Below, one piece after another: positions 11,378-21,499 of a stretch of DNA of 64,000 nucleotides. This DNA comes from Isoetes taiwanensis. Its lineage: Eukaryota; Streptophyta; Lycopodiopsida; Isoetales; Isoetaceae. Location: positions 11,730,716-11,794,715 of the forward strand of contig JAJEKV010000027.1 in the NCBI GenBank assembly GCA_021234155.1, given 5' to 3'. The notes below the pieces were generated by a model. It ran no database searches. It was not told where the DNA came from and worked only from the letters and a program-made list of their open reading frames with translations. The position numbers and the translations under genes were made by a program. Within the stretch, counting starts at the first letter, position 1. Each line of letters begins with the position of its first letter.

Positions 11378-11668
11378 GGCCCAGATTCCACTAGAAAGTC
11401 ATCAGCTTGCATTTCATTCAAGATGTTCCAGGCTAACTTCCAACTAATTGATTCCACTGTTGTTCCAGCATCTCTAAAAGACAACATTGCATTGTCCAAA
11501 TGGCAGATTATCTAGCAAAGAGCAAGCAACTCCTGGGGGGATCTTGCCCGAGAGAAAAACATCAGATATCTACACCACATCAGAATTTTGAACCCGCAAT
11601 AGTGACAGGGGCTGTCGTGAAGCTCTCAGGTTCATCCAGCTTAAAACTTACGGGCTAGTGGCTGGGCC
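11378..11668. mobile_element. Tourist/PIF-Harbinger-like MITE, copy 2 (with empty site at 2.82 kb)
   Basis: The 291-bp segment starts GGCCCAGATTCCACTAG and ends CTAGTGGCTGGGCC, with TTA on both sides (11,375-11,377 and 11,669-11,671). The flanks ..CCATCTTTTCC and GATAGCTAATAG.. are contiguous in the homologous DNA at about 2,805-2,830, so insertion is shown directly. The minus-strand ORF here (SFRDAGTTVESISWKLAWN) is part of the element; whether it is captured coding sequence is unclear. Confidence 0.8.
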
Positions 11669-12242
11669 TTAGATAGCTAATAGTCTTGGCATCTATATAT
11701 ACCTTCTCCTACATGCATCTACATGTTAAAGTATTCAAATCTTACTGCCATTCAAATCGTGAATGCCACCTTTAGGATTATCATTCCCAAAGTCGTGAAA
11801 ATTCAAAATTCTTTCATACCAATTTGAGGGTCACATAATAAGCAAAATTTAAAGCTTCTTATCAACATTTGGATGTCATCATTACAGGAAAAAATTTAAG
11901 GACCTATAATTTTGTATAAGTACAATAAATTGGCCATTCCTTGTAAAACACACCCACAAAAGTGTAGCCTGAACTGGCCAATTTTCCTACTTCTTTATAA
12001 TGTGGTTGCAATCCAATTGGCGATTTTTGAACATTTTTGCAAAAAATGTGTAGCTCAAATGGCGATTTTTAGCTAGAATCTTATTTAATATAGAGCTAGT
12101 TGCACAAACAAAAAGATTTTGTATCCTATATAAATGTGTTTACATTTTATTTAATTTCATACCCCATCTGAAAGTAGAGAAAGTGAAAATGTTCACACGC
12201 TACACAAAATATTTCAATAAAAATGCCCAAAATTACACGCAT
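11669..12242. other. Duplicated 3'-flank segment, then AT-rich intergenic DNA
   Basis: Bases 11,669-11,800 continue the homology to 2.82-3.00 kb. The rest is AT-rich with no supportable gene. Confidence 0.5.
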
Positions 12243-12563
12243 GGGTAAAAGCATGTTAGGGTGTCCCTTAAAAAGTATTATTTAGTGACCAAAAAAGTAC
12301 CTAAAAAGGTACCCAGGACTGGGTACTGGGTACCTGTGTAATATCTCAATAAAAGGTACATTCTAGAACTTTTATATATATTTTGGTCTCCGGTAGGATT
12401 ATCTTTATCTTAACTTTGAATATTACTGCATCCTTGACTTTTATTTTGGACTTTTGTACTAGTTTTAATGAAAATAAAAATGAGAAAGTACCCAGTTCTG
12501 AAGTACCTAGTGTATGTACTTTTGCAGGTTCCAAAAGTGGTACACCCTAACATGCTTTTACCC
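12243..12563. mobile_element. 321-bp MITE with 22-bp terminal inverted repeats
   Basis: The left end GGGTAAAAGCATGTTAGGGT is matched by its complement at 12,542-12,563, and the repeat extends to 22 bp (..GTGT). A 4-bp direct repeat GCAT flanks both ends (12,239-12,242 and 12,564-12,567). The inside has no ORF of note and several GTACC/GGTAC motifs. The superfamily is undetermined. Half of a related terminus is at 9,031. Confidence 0.7.
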
Positions 12564-13620
12564 GCATCCATAAATTGTATGCATCGAACTTCGACGTATC
12601 TTCAAAACCAATGCCTCTCCTAGATTAAGCATGCACTTCGACATATCATCAAAACAAATGCGTCTCCAAAGCTCAAGCGTGGACTTCGGCACATCTTCAA
12701 AACACATATGCCTCTCTTACGCTTAAGCATCTGCAGGAAAGAAAATTAGTGGTCTCTGATATCCTAATGCACATTTATTAAATCCAACTTAACACCATGC
12801 TCTATATGACCACTGCAAGTATTGACATAAATTGCTAGATCATATGTAGCTGGTTTAAGTCATTGTTCTCATGGTTAGAGAATTGATGTCAAATATGATC
12901 AATTGCATCATTCACTTATAGAACTTCTCAACTTACATAACTTATGAAACAAAATAAAAATCAAAACCATTAAGCAAAACCATTAGACAAAATCATAAAC
13001 ATAATCAAGAACCATTAAGCAAACCCATTAAGCGAAATCACAAACATTAGCGTGACACTGTTCATCCAGTGCACTGTTCATTCAGTGCACTATAGCACAA
13101 TGGTTCAGAACATCATTTTTGGACTTAATTGTAGACGAAAACTAATCCAGTAACCCCTTTGCTACTGTTCGACATCTTATAAACATCTTCAGATAGTCGA
13201 CCGACTTGCTTCACCGATACACTCTTCCATTCTTTCTTCCCATCGAGATGGCAAGTTTCCTAGTTTAAAGCTTTTTCTAGTTTAGATAAGCAATAGCAAA
13301 GATGAATAGAAGTCTCTCAAAAGCATAATACCTCTATCCACTAGATCAGGAGATAAATTACCTGATGAATTTGAACTGGAATACATGATGATTTTGAATT
13401 GAAACTCACCTGCAAAAACATGTTGCAACTTCCCAGTAAAATCTCTTGTACAGAACTTGAGATGTACATGAATAACATTATATTAAATATAGAGAACTTA
13501 CTTATATGCCATTGACCTGCCAGAACCTAACATCTAATTGATTCGTGCTTATAACAGGTGCTTGTTCTTCCACATTGCTTCATGCACACTACTAACACTA
13601 CGCCTGTCAGTATCTTGCTT
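12564..13620. other. Intergenic, no supportable gene
   Basis: Contains short local repeats, for example the CATTAAGCAAAACCATTAG region at about 12,970-13,040, the TTCATCCAGTGCACTGTTCA duplication at 13,060, and CTTCGACATATC(A/T)TC-like repeats at 12,590-12,720. No recognisable protein. Confidence 0.4.
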
Positions 13621-13878
13621 CCATCATTTGAACGCCAAGTCATAAGGAAGTGATTGCAATGAATGCTCACACTTGTACAGTCTCATGGTAGCATCAAAAT
13701 TAATATCCAATCTATTTCGCAGTTTATTTTTTATAAAAGTCAGTGAACTAAATGCTCTTTCGTCTTCAATGCTTCCTAGAACCATTGTCAAACAAAGCTC
13801 TGCTAGCTTAAAATATTCACTCAGTGCATCTCTCAAATCATTCAGGACCAGCTTATTCCACAATCTTATTACAACACC

Positions 13879-14010
13879 TGATACAACTAATTTAAACTAC
13901 CAAACCAAGACCCTAGGGAAAAGATGAACTACCGATAAATTACAAGCCTTAGTGAAACATGGTTTGCTTGCACCCGAGCCGCTCCCCCAAGCCGGCTTTA
14001 AGCCGTAACA
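13879..14010 (-). repeat. 3' LTR of the Gypsy element
   Basis: 132 bp, TGATACAACTAA...GCCGTAACA on the plus strand. It differs from the other LTR at one position that I can see (GAGCC here, GAACC at the other end). Confidence 0.95.
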
Positions 14011-14025
14011 ATCCTTCCCTTCCCA
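14011..14025 (-). other. Polypurine tract of the Gypsy element
   Basis: On the minus strand TGGGAAGGGAAGGAT lies directly against the 3' LTR, the normal site for plus-strand priming. Confidence 0.8.
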
Positions 14026-14350
14026 AGGTTAAACGTCCACGTTAACCTTGAGGAAAAATTGTTTATCCTAATTCCTTTAAGGATATTGCATAGCCTCAGT
14101 TCCTTTAGAGGTTATAGGTTTCTCATTTCAGTTCAGTTAGAAATGGCCTCAATTTCGTTAGAGGGCTTTCGTTCCCTTCTCAGTTAGGGATGGCCTCAAG
14201 TCAGTTAGAGGTTTTAACATCTTTACAATCGTTAGTAAAGAGTTTAAGAATACTATGCATAGCAGTACTTAAATATTCAAATAAAGGAATTGCAATTATA
14301 ATAATAGGGAATTCCAAATATAAAGTTTGAAGGTCTGGAAACTTTGCCTA

Positions 14351-17300
14351 TTATTCTTGCAAAGTTCTTTCATACTCCTCCATCAAGGAATTGTATTCTT
14401 TTAATTGAGTCTTAGAATACCATACCGCATCGGTGGACGGATGAAATTTAAATTTCACGAGATATCTTCGATAAGAGGAACTTCTAGTCTCCTTATCTTG
14501 ATGTGTCAATATTTTCTCCGGTTCCAGCACCTCTTCATCATCTTTAATGTTGGGAGGTTCCGATTGCTCCATTCTCTGCAAAATCTCAGGAGAAATTTCA
14601 CTTCCCTTATAGGGTTTCAGTATTCCCACATTAAAAACTGGGTGCAAGTTAGTCCATTTCCCATATAAATGTAAACGATAAGCATTCTCACCTACTTTGT
14701 CGTCAACTTGGAATGGACCGTAATACCTAGGGACCAGTTTTACATACCGATTACCCATCTTCCGTAAACGCTTCTTTGGAAGATGAATCCAAACCCATTG
14801 ATCTTTTTTGTACTCAACCCTTTTTCGTTTCTTTGCAAGTTTGGAAGCCATCAATTCTTGACTTTTCTGGATTCGAGCTTACCTCTCGCAAGATATCTGC
14901 AAAGTCCGTAGTGGCTTCATCCGAAGCAGGTACTTCTCCACCAAGTTTCGCAATTGGGGATTCCAAAGAATATCTGTACACCACTTCAAAAGGAGTTCTT
15001 TGGGTAACTGAGTGTACCGTGTTATTATAGGCAAACTCCAAGAGATAAAGATATTCTTCCCACTGGCTTTTCCTTTCAGCAACATAAGATCTCAGCATAT
15101 CCTCAATAACTCGATTTACTACCTCAGTCTGACCATCCGTCTGGGGGGTGATATGCAGTGGAATACTTAAGAGTCGTGCCTAAGTTTTTCATAAGTCCAC
15201 ACCAAAATTTGCTACAGAATAGGGGATCCCTATCTGTTATGATTGCATCTGACATCCCATGGACCTTAAATATTTCCTTTAAGAAAATCTTGCTTGCTTG
15301 CGGAGCAGTCATGCTAGATTTACAAGGAATAAAATGAGCCTGTTTAGACAACCTGTCTACTACTGTCCAAATTTGATCATTCTTGTGGATAGTCTTCGGT
15401 AACCCTTGAATAAAATCCATGGTAATATGCTTCCATGGTTTCTCGGGAATAGGCAAAGGCTGTACTAATCCAGCAGGCTTACCAGTAGAAGCTTTTACTT
15501 GTTGACAAATAAAACATGCTTCGACATATCTTCTTACATCCCTTTCAAGTTTTGGCGAAAAGAAACGTCTTTTAACGGTTGCCAAAGTAGCTTGAATTCC
15601 TCTATGACCAGAATATGGAGGTTCATGACATTCCTGTATAACCTTCAACCTGTATGCTTGTGTAACACAAGTACGATTTTGATAGAGTAATAACCCATTA
15701 TGAATCCTGTATTCTGCCAAAGGATCTCTTCCATCCTTTTGTACCTGTGCATATGGATTAGCAAAGGAGGGATCGCTCACATATTCTTTTTTCATAGGTT
15801 CCAAATCAACAAATTCTGCTACAGATATAGCTTGAATACTTATCCGACTTAATGCATCTGCAACCTGGTTCTCCTTCCCAGGCTTATATTCAAGCTGCAT
15901 CCCTTCAAAATCCTTTATAGTGTCAATGAGCTTTAATTGCCGCGCATTGATAATATCCTGCGTTTGTATATGTTTCAAACTTTGCTGATCAAAGCGAGCT
16001 ACAAACTTAGATCCCATAAGATAATGCCTCCACTTCTTGAGTGCATGTACTAAGGCAATCAATTCCTTCTCATAAGTACTATATTTTTGCTCCAATGGTT
16101 TGAGCATTCGGCTGACATAAGCTAATGGATGTCCATCTTGCATCAATACTGCACCAATAGCATTTCCACTTGCATCCGAACAAACTGTAAAAGGCTTATT
16201 CCAATCAGGTAGCACTAATACCGGTTCAGTTGCCATGCTCTCTTTCAGAATTCGGAAAGATTCCTCAACTTCCGGATTCCAAACAAAGGGGGTATCAAGA
16301 GAAAGGGTTATTTTTGCAAAATCTTTCACAAATCTTCGATAGTAGCTGCATAACTGTACAAAGGATCGCAAATCCTTGAGGTTTTCAGGCCGAGGCCAAT
16401 CAATAATAACCCTAATCTTTTCGGGATCCATCCGTATGCCTTCTTTGGATATGATATGACCTAAATATCCAACTTCTTACATAAAGAACCTGCTTTTGGA
16501 CTCATTAACAAACAACTTATTTTGCCTCAGAAGGTCAAAAACCTGTTGAAGGTGTTGCTTGTGCTCCTCAATAGTTTTACTATATATAAGTATATCATCA
16601 AAGATGACTACCACACTTTTCCCTAATACGGGTACTAGAACTCTTCCCATAAGACGGCAGAAAGTTGCCGGGGCATTGGTTAGACCAAAAGGCATTACAC
16701 GAAACTCATAGTGACCAAAGGTTGTTCTGAATGCCGTTTTACCAATGTCTTCTTCCCTAATTCGGATTTGATGATATCCTGATTTCAAATCAATTTTGCT
16801 AAATATGCAGGCACCTCGTAATTCATCAAACAAATCATCAGCCCTGGGTACTGGAAATTTATCTTTAACAGTCAGCTTATTAAGAGCTCTATAATCCACA
16901 CACATTCTATATCCCTTATCTTTCTTTTTGATAAGGATAACAGGTGCGCCAAAAGGGGAACAACTTGGCCGTATTAGCTGTCGTTCTAACATCTCTGCTA
17001 TCTGTTTCCCGAGCTCTAATTTCTCATAAATGGCTGACTCTATAAGGTGCCCTGTTTGGAGGTTTAGCGTTTTCTTGCAACTGTATAGCATGATCTTCAG
17101 GACGATGAGGAGGCAGATCTAAAGTTTCCTCATCTTTGAAGAGATCTTCGAATTGTCTCAGAAAACTGTACAACTCGAGAGGCACCTGTGATGGAGGGTC
17201 AGAGTTTCTCAAGTAAATAAAGTACGATTCAGCTTCGCCCTGTAATAACTTCTTAGTTTCAGAGTATGTCAGTAGGGGTTCAGCTTGAGATGTGGAATCT

Positions 17301-17610
17301 GTACACAGCTTCAAGGGTTGCCCTTCAACCATTATAGTTACTGTCTTTTCCCTATAATCAGGTCGGGCATCATACTGTTCTCGCCATCCAATTCCTAATA
17401 TCACATCCATAGTTCCTAAAGGGGTTATAATCAAAACTCTTTCTTCAGAATACTGCCCTATTTGGATGGGAGCTACCACATATTTATCACACTGGTTCCT
17501 AGGACCTTTCAAACCTTGCACAACTGTGATTTTTGTTTGCAAATCGCAGATGGGTAACCCTAATTTGTTCACCAAGTCCTGCGAGATAAAATCATGTGTT
17601 GAACCATCAT
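14351..17610 (-). pseudogene. Gypsy pol (protease, RT, RNase H, integrase, chromodomain-like tail), broken
   Basis: Protease: ILLDDGSTHDFIS at about 17,615-17,580. RT: GAPVILIKKKDKGYRMCVDY (about 16,950), RVMPFGLTNAPATF (16,705-16,665) and VVIFDDILIYS (about 16,610-16,580), where the usual YxDD is F-DD. RNase H: FTVCSDASGNAIGAVLMQDG (about 16,190) with VADALSRI (about 15,850). Integrase: HRGIQAT...CFICQQV zinc-binding block (15,610-15,500), MDFIQGLP and ITDRDPLFCSKFW in the core (15,420-15,200). C-terminal tail SYRRYLVKFKF...VWYSKTQL (14,480-14,400) is chromodomain-like. Breaks: frameshift near 17,050, TAA at about 16,478, an extra base in a six-G run at 15,143-15,148, and a frameshift near 14,880. 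Not translatable as one polyprotein. Confidence 0.9.
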
Positions 17611-18937
17611 CTAGTAAAATAGTCACTTCTTGACCTTTTACTGAACCTTTCATCTTAAACAACCATGCTTCTGAAGGCCCTGTATCATCATCTGACATAT
17701 TCTTTAGGTATGCAATTTGCAGTCTCCCTTTTTCCTGTTCAATAGCTGCAAGCTTTCCTTTATTCCTCTCTTCTCCTTCCCTGGAAGTTTCGGGTCTATC
17801 TTCCACATGGTGAGATTGAGCAACTTGCCTTTCCTTAGGCGGCGGCTCTTTAAACTGCACTTTCTTTATATTTTTATCTGTCAGAGCTGTATTCTTCGGG
17901 CAGTTGGATTGATAATGTGGACCCCCACAAGTATAACATCCAGTCTCTGGCCCTTTACTCTGTTCCTGTTTGGACTTTTGTCCGTTATTAGAGCGTTTTC
18001 CATTCCTCCCATTGAACCTGGTCTTACGCTCATCACGGCCTCTTTTATTTTTCTTATCTCTTCTATTTTCAAATTTTTCTCGCTTTGGTCTTTTCTGTTC
18101 ACGAGAAGGCGCTCCTTCCCATATAACTAACTTACGAGCCTTGGGGTTCAACTTTCGTTCTGCAGCTCCTGCTTTCTTAATAGCGTCTTCCATGTTGACT
18201 GGTTCAATAAGATCTAATTCTGCAAATATGTCCTCTCTTAACCCATTCACAAACTTTCTTAAAAGTTCGTGTTCACCCAAGTTCCTAACTTGTGAACCTA
18301 GATGACTAAATTTCATATAATATTCGGACAATGTTTCACCATCATCCTATTTAACAAGGTCCCATTCTTTTTGCAATATCCTATAATAATTTGCAGGCAG
18401 GTAATGAGCTTCAAATGCACTACGAAAAACTGCCCATGAGTTAACCTCAGGCTGCATCAATCTGCGACCTTGAGCTTGTTCATCTAAATATGTGTCCATG
18501 GCTTGCAGTTTCTCTTGTTCGGTCGCGTTAACTCTCTCAAAGAACTTTTCCCATATCCCCAGGAAACTTATTACTTGCATTGGCTTCACAGACGCTCCGC
18601 CAGTAAAGTATGGCAGATCAACTTTTTCCAACCATTTAGGAGCCTTATTCCTTTTAGTTGGCGTATCAGTTTCAGCAGTCATCAAAGGATCTGGGTTGCC
18701 AGTGTCTGGCGGCGGATTTTCAGGTGGTGGTGGATGAGCAGGTGGAGGGTCTCTGGGTAATGGAGGTGGATGGGCATTACTGGGAAGAAAACCATAAAGT
18801 AGAGCAATCTGCTCTAATTTATACTGGTAATCCTCTGGGGATGTAGGCTGTGGCAGTGCTATCTGGGTAGCAATGAAATCGGCAGTTCTCAGGGCCTGCT
18901 GATATTGCTCTTCAGAGATATTGTAACGGTGTGCCAT
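17611..18937 (-). pseudogene. Gypsy gag with zinc knuckle, one nonsense codon
   Basis: Starts MAHRYNISEEQ at 18,937. A Pro-rich linker (PPPLPRDPPPAHPPPPENPP) precedes the retrotransposon gag helices (VKPMQVISFLGIWEKFFERV, SWAVFRSAFEAHYLP). A TAG at about 18,346 interrupts DLVK-x-DDGETLSEYYMKF, where the frame simply continues. A Lys/Arg-rich region and the knuckle CYTCGGPHYQSNC (17,938-17,900; C-x2-C-x3-H-x4-C, one residue shorter than the usual CCHC) follow. Gag and protease share a frame, so the element was probably a single-ORF type. Confidence 0.88.
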
Positions 18938-18962
18938 CGCCGTCAGGTTCAAGAGCGGACTG

Positions 18963-18974
18963 GCTCTGATACCA
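18963..18974 (-). other. Primer-binding site (initiator tRNA-Met) of the Gypsy element
   Basis: On the minus strand TGGTATCAGAGC follows the 5' LTR after 3 bases. This is the plant initiator tRNA-Met 3'-end complement used by many plant LTR elements. Confidence 0.9.
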
Positions 18975-18977
18975 AAT

Positions 18978-19109
18978 TGATACAACTAATTTAAACTACC
19001 AAACCAAGACCCTAGGGAAAAGATGAACTACCGATAAATTACAAGCCTTAGTGAAACATGGTTTGCTTGCACCCGAACCGCTCCCCCAAGCCGGCTTTAA
19101 GCCGTAACA
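18978..19109 (-). repeat. 5' LTR of the Gypsy element
   Basis: 132 bp, same sequence as 13,879-14,010 with one visible substitution, followed by the ACACC target duplicate. Confidence 0.95.
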
Positions 19110-20289
19110 ACACCCTGTTCTAGTGGCTTATGTAATTGTTGAAATTGCGCATACATAGTCATTCCAAACAGCCCAGACTGCATTTGCAATGCATCTGAAT
19201 CTAGTAAACCATTTATTTCCTTGCCATCTACTACGTGCTTGGTACAAAAATAGCCAATAAGAACCTTCACGCAAGCTAAAAACTTCTTTAGAATAGAACT
19301 CTCTCCATGTGCATTATTCCAAAAATTTGGAAATATGACTGCCATAGAATCAATAATTTCATCGCGAGGGAATCGTGAACGTATTTCAGCAATAAGACTA
19401 TCCGCCACATCCTTCATATTCTCTTTTACGGATTGAATAAAAATAGAAAACTCATTATCTCGTGCCTCAGTCTTCTGCAAATGGTTATTTCTCAGGCAAT
19501 AGTATACGCAGATATAAATATTGTACGGTCTTGTGCCTGTTGCATCAAAAACACAAGCTCCCTAAGAAAAGGTAGAAGATCATATAATGTCAGCATCGTT
19601 TCGGCATCTGAAAGCAACGTGACCAATTCAATTGTCTTGTCCTCATCCTCTAAATCAGCGCATGCCCCTGCAATAGATACGTACTCTTCACACAATCTAC
19701 GTACCAGTAATGAAATTGAAATCCAACGTGCCCCTCTGTCAAACCTATAGCAAACTGTTGAAAATATGCAAGCCTTTGTGGGCTGCAGCAGTAAAACTGA
19801 TTTACTGTCTTTATCAGTTATTCTACCTTCTGCACACATCTGAATTCATTGACAATCTTGAACGCCATATTTTTCCTATGTGCCATGCAATGGATGAAGA
19901 GCAAATATGGTGCAAAGTTCGTCTGAAGTCTGACTCCTAGTCCAGTTCTGCAACCAGCCATGGCTGATGCGCCATTCGCACCGAAGCATACTAGTTTTTG
20001 TGCACGATCATGTAGGCCCAACCCTGCATCAGCCAATTCTTCATCTACCATGGCATACAAACTTTCAACACTAGAATCCCCATAAATTTTTTTATGCTCA
20101 GGAAGTAGGACTTTCTAGAAAATTGATGTACATTGTACACATGCATGCACAACCACGAAGAGCTATCCTTCGCCGTGACTTCATCTAATGACATGGATAA
20201 GAATCTAGAACCTACAAGATAACAAATAACATGAACAAAAATATGATTTTTTATTTTTTTTTGTAGAAACCCAGGCTTAACAAGAGCCA

Positions 20290-21320
20290 ACTATAATATC
20301 TATCATTATTGTTGAGAACTACACATGGTCTGCATTGCTCTCTGGATATGGTCAACAAGGACAAGGCAAGGATGCACTTAAAGTTTTTGTTCAAATGCAA
20401 AAGAAAGATGTGCAGCAATATTCTGCAATATTCTGCAATTATAATGTAAAACATCCTTAGAGTACATGAATATAATGTACATGATTATAATGTACATGAA
20501 TACCTAGTCGATCTATGCCAGAATGGCACTCCAAAGGGAAGGAGGAAAGCTGCCTCTCTTTTGAAACACCTGTCCCAACTTTGACAGTTCCTGTTTTCTT
20601 CACTTAGCCTTTGCATTCCAAGGACATGCAGAAAATTCCGCACTAAAGCTAATGATTTGCTATTTGTATATCTAAGATTTTAGACATCATTTTTCCTGTA
20701 ACCTATGATTTTTCTTTGTCGATGGACCAGCACCATGCATGAAGTCATTGATACTCTTTTGAGATTTCTTTTCTATAATTGAACTTAGCTTTCACTTGCA
20801 CGAAAAAAGTGCCTCAACATTCGATTTTCCAATCGATTTTCCAAAAGAGCGGGATTCTTCTTAGTTGGTGAATAAATTTAGGAATAAAAATTTCTAATAA
20901 TATTGGCCCCCCATAAGTGGCGAATTTATGAGGGGGTCTCTTAATGAATTGGGATGTGGCGAAAGTAAGGCATTATGGGATTTGGCCAAGTGGCCTAAAT
21001 GGCCATTCCATAAGCATATGCAGATCTCACATGGGACTAAATTGGCCCCAAAGCCGATACCACGCCAATGAGCAAACATCTAATTGGTCATTCTAATGTC
21101 GTAATAGGCAATGAAGTGCCACGAAATGGCGAATATGCATGTAGTACATAGGTAAGGCATCCTACTCAAGTCTGCAGCCACATTTTGTCAGAACCGGTAA
21201 TTTGTGGCCAAATGGCCCGCTGGGGCCACTAAAATTTTCGCTGGTCATCAATAAGAAATCCTAGCCTTCGTAATGTATTTTCACGAAAGTTGTAAGGAAT
21301 GTAAATGTTGCGGACTCAAC
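20290..21320. other. Intergenic DNA leading into copy B
   Basis: No supportable gene. The end (about 21,245-21,310) is the 3' flank of copy B and matches the complement of 43,620-43,680 downstream of fragment E. The stretch 20,890-21,240 is rich in GGCC, TGGCC and TGGCG motifs. Confidence 0.4.
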
Positions 21321-21499
21321 AAATTAATCGAACATCTTCATTTTGGCCACAAAGTTGAGCCAGCACAATACATTATGAATTTGAGTCAGAAGAAGCATTT
21401 AGGTTATCACAACATATACAACCCAACCCAAAAATAAACAAGAGGACAGAAGCAAGTAACAGGCATTTCAGAGACCAAAATTTTTGGAGGGGAATTTGT

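Larger units (their letters stand above)
13879..19109 (-). mobile_element. Complete Ty3/Gypsy LTR retrotransposon with very short LTRs
   Basis: Length 5,231 bp, bounded by two 132-bp direct repeats starting TG and ending CA, and by the perfect 5-bp target duplication ACACC (13,874-13,878 and 19,110-19,114). It is read on the minus strand. Internal order from the 5' LTR: PBS, gag, CCHC-like knuckle, protease, reverse transcriptase, RNase H, integrase, chromodomain-like tail, polypurine tract, 3' LTR. Protease-RT-RNaseH-integrase order places it in Ty3/Gypsy; the integrase tail suggests a chromovirus. It sits inside the hAT transposase reading frame. Confidence 0.95.
13624..20215 (-). pseudogene. 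hAT-superfamily transposase (ZNF862/KIAA1586-like), split by a Gypsy element
   Basis: Five minus-strand pieces in N-to-C order make one transposase: SRFLSMSLDEVTAKDSSSWL (about 20,210), LVCFGANGASAMAGCRTGLG...FIHCMAHRKN (19,990-19,850), a helical middle with RGARWISISLLVRRL (19,840-19,500), SRFPRDEIIDSMAVIFPNFW (about 19,370), and after the Gypsy insertion the hAT dimerisation block GSIEDERAFSSLTFIKNKLR at 13,780-13,700. Removing 13,879-19,109 and one ACACC restores an open frame across the junction (LEQGV then VIRLWNKLVL). Frame changes near 19,830, 19,490 and 20,060 show that the copy is dead apart from the insertion. hAT terminal repeats were not found. Confidence 0.75.

Noticed and set aside
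13950-14100. Possibility that the 132-bp direct repeats are a TRIM rather than LTRs of a full element
   Set aside because: A complete gag-pol with PBS and PPT lies exactly between them and one TSD encloses both.
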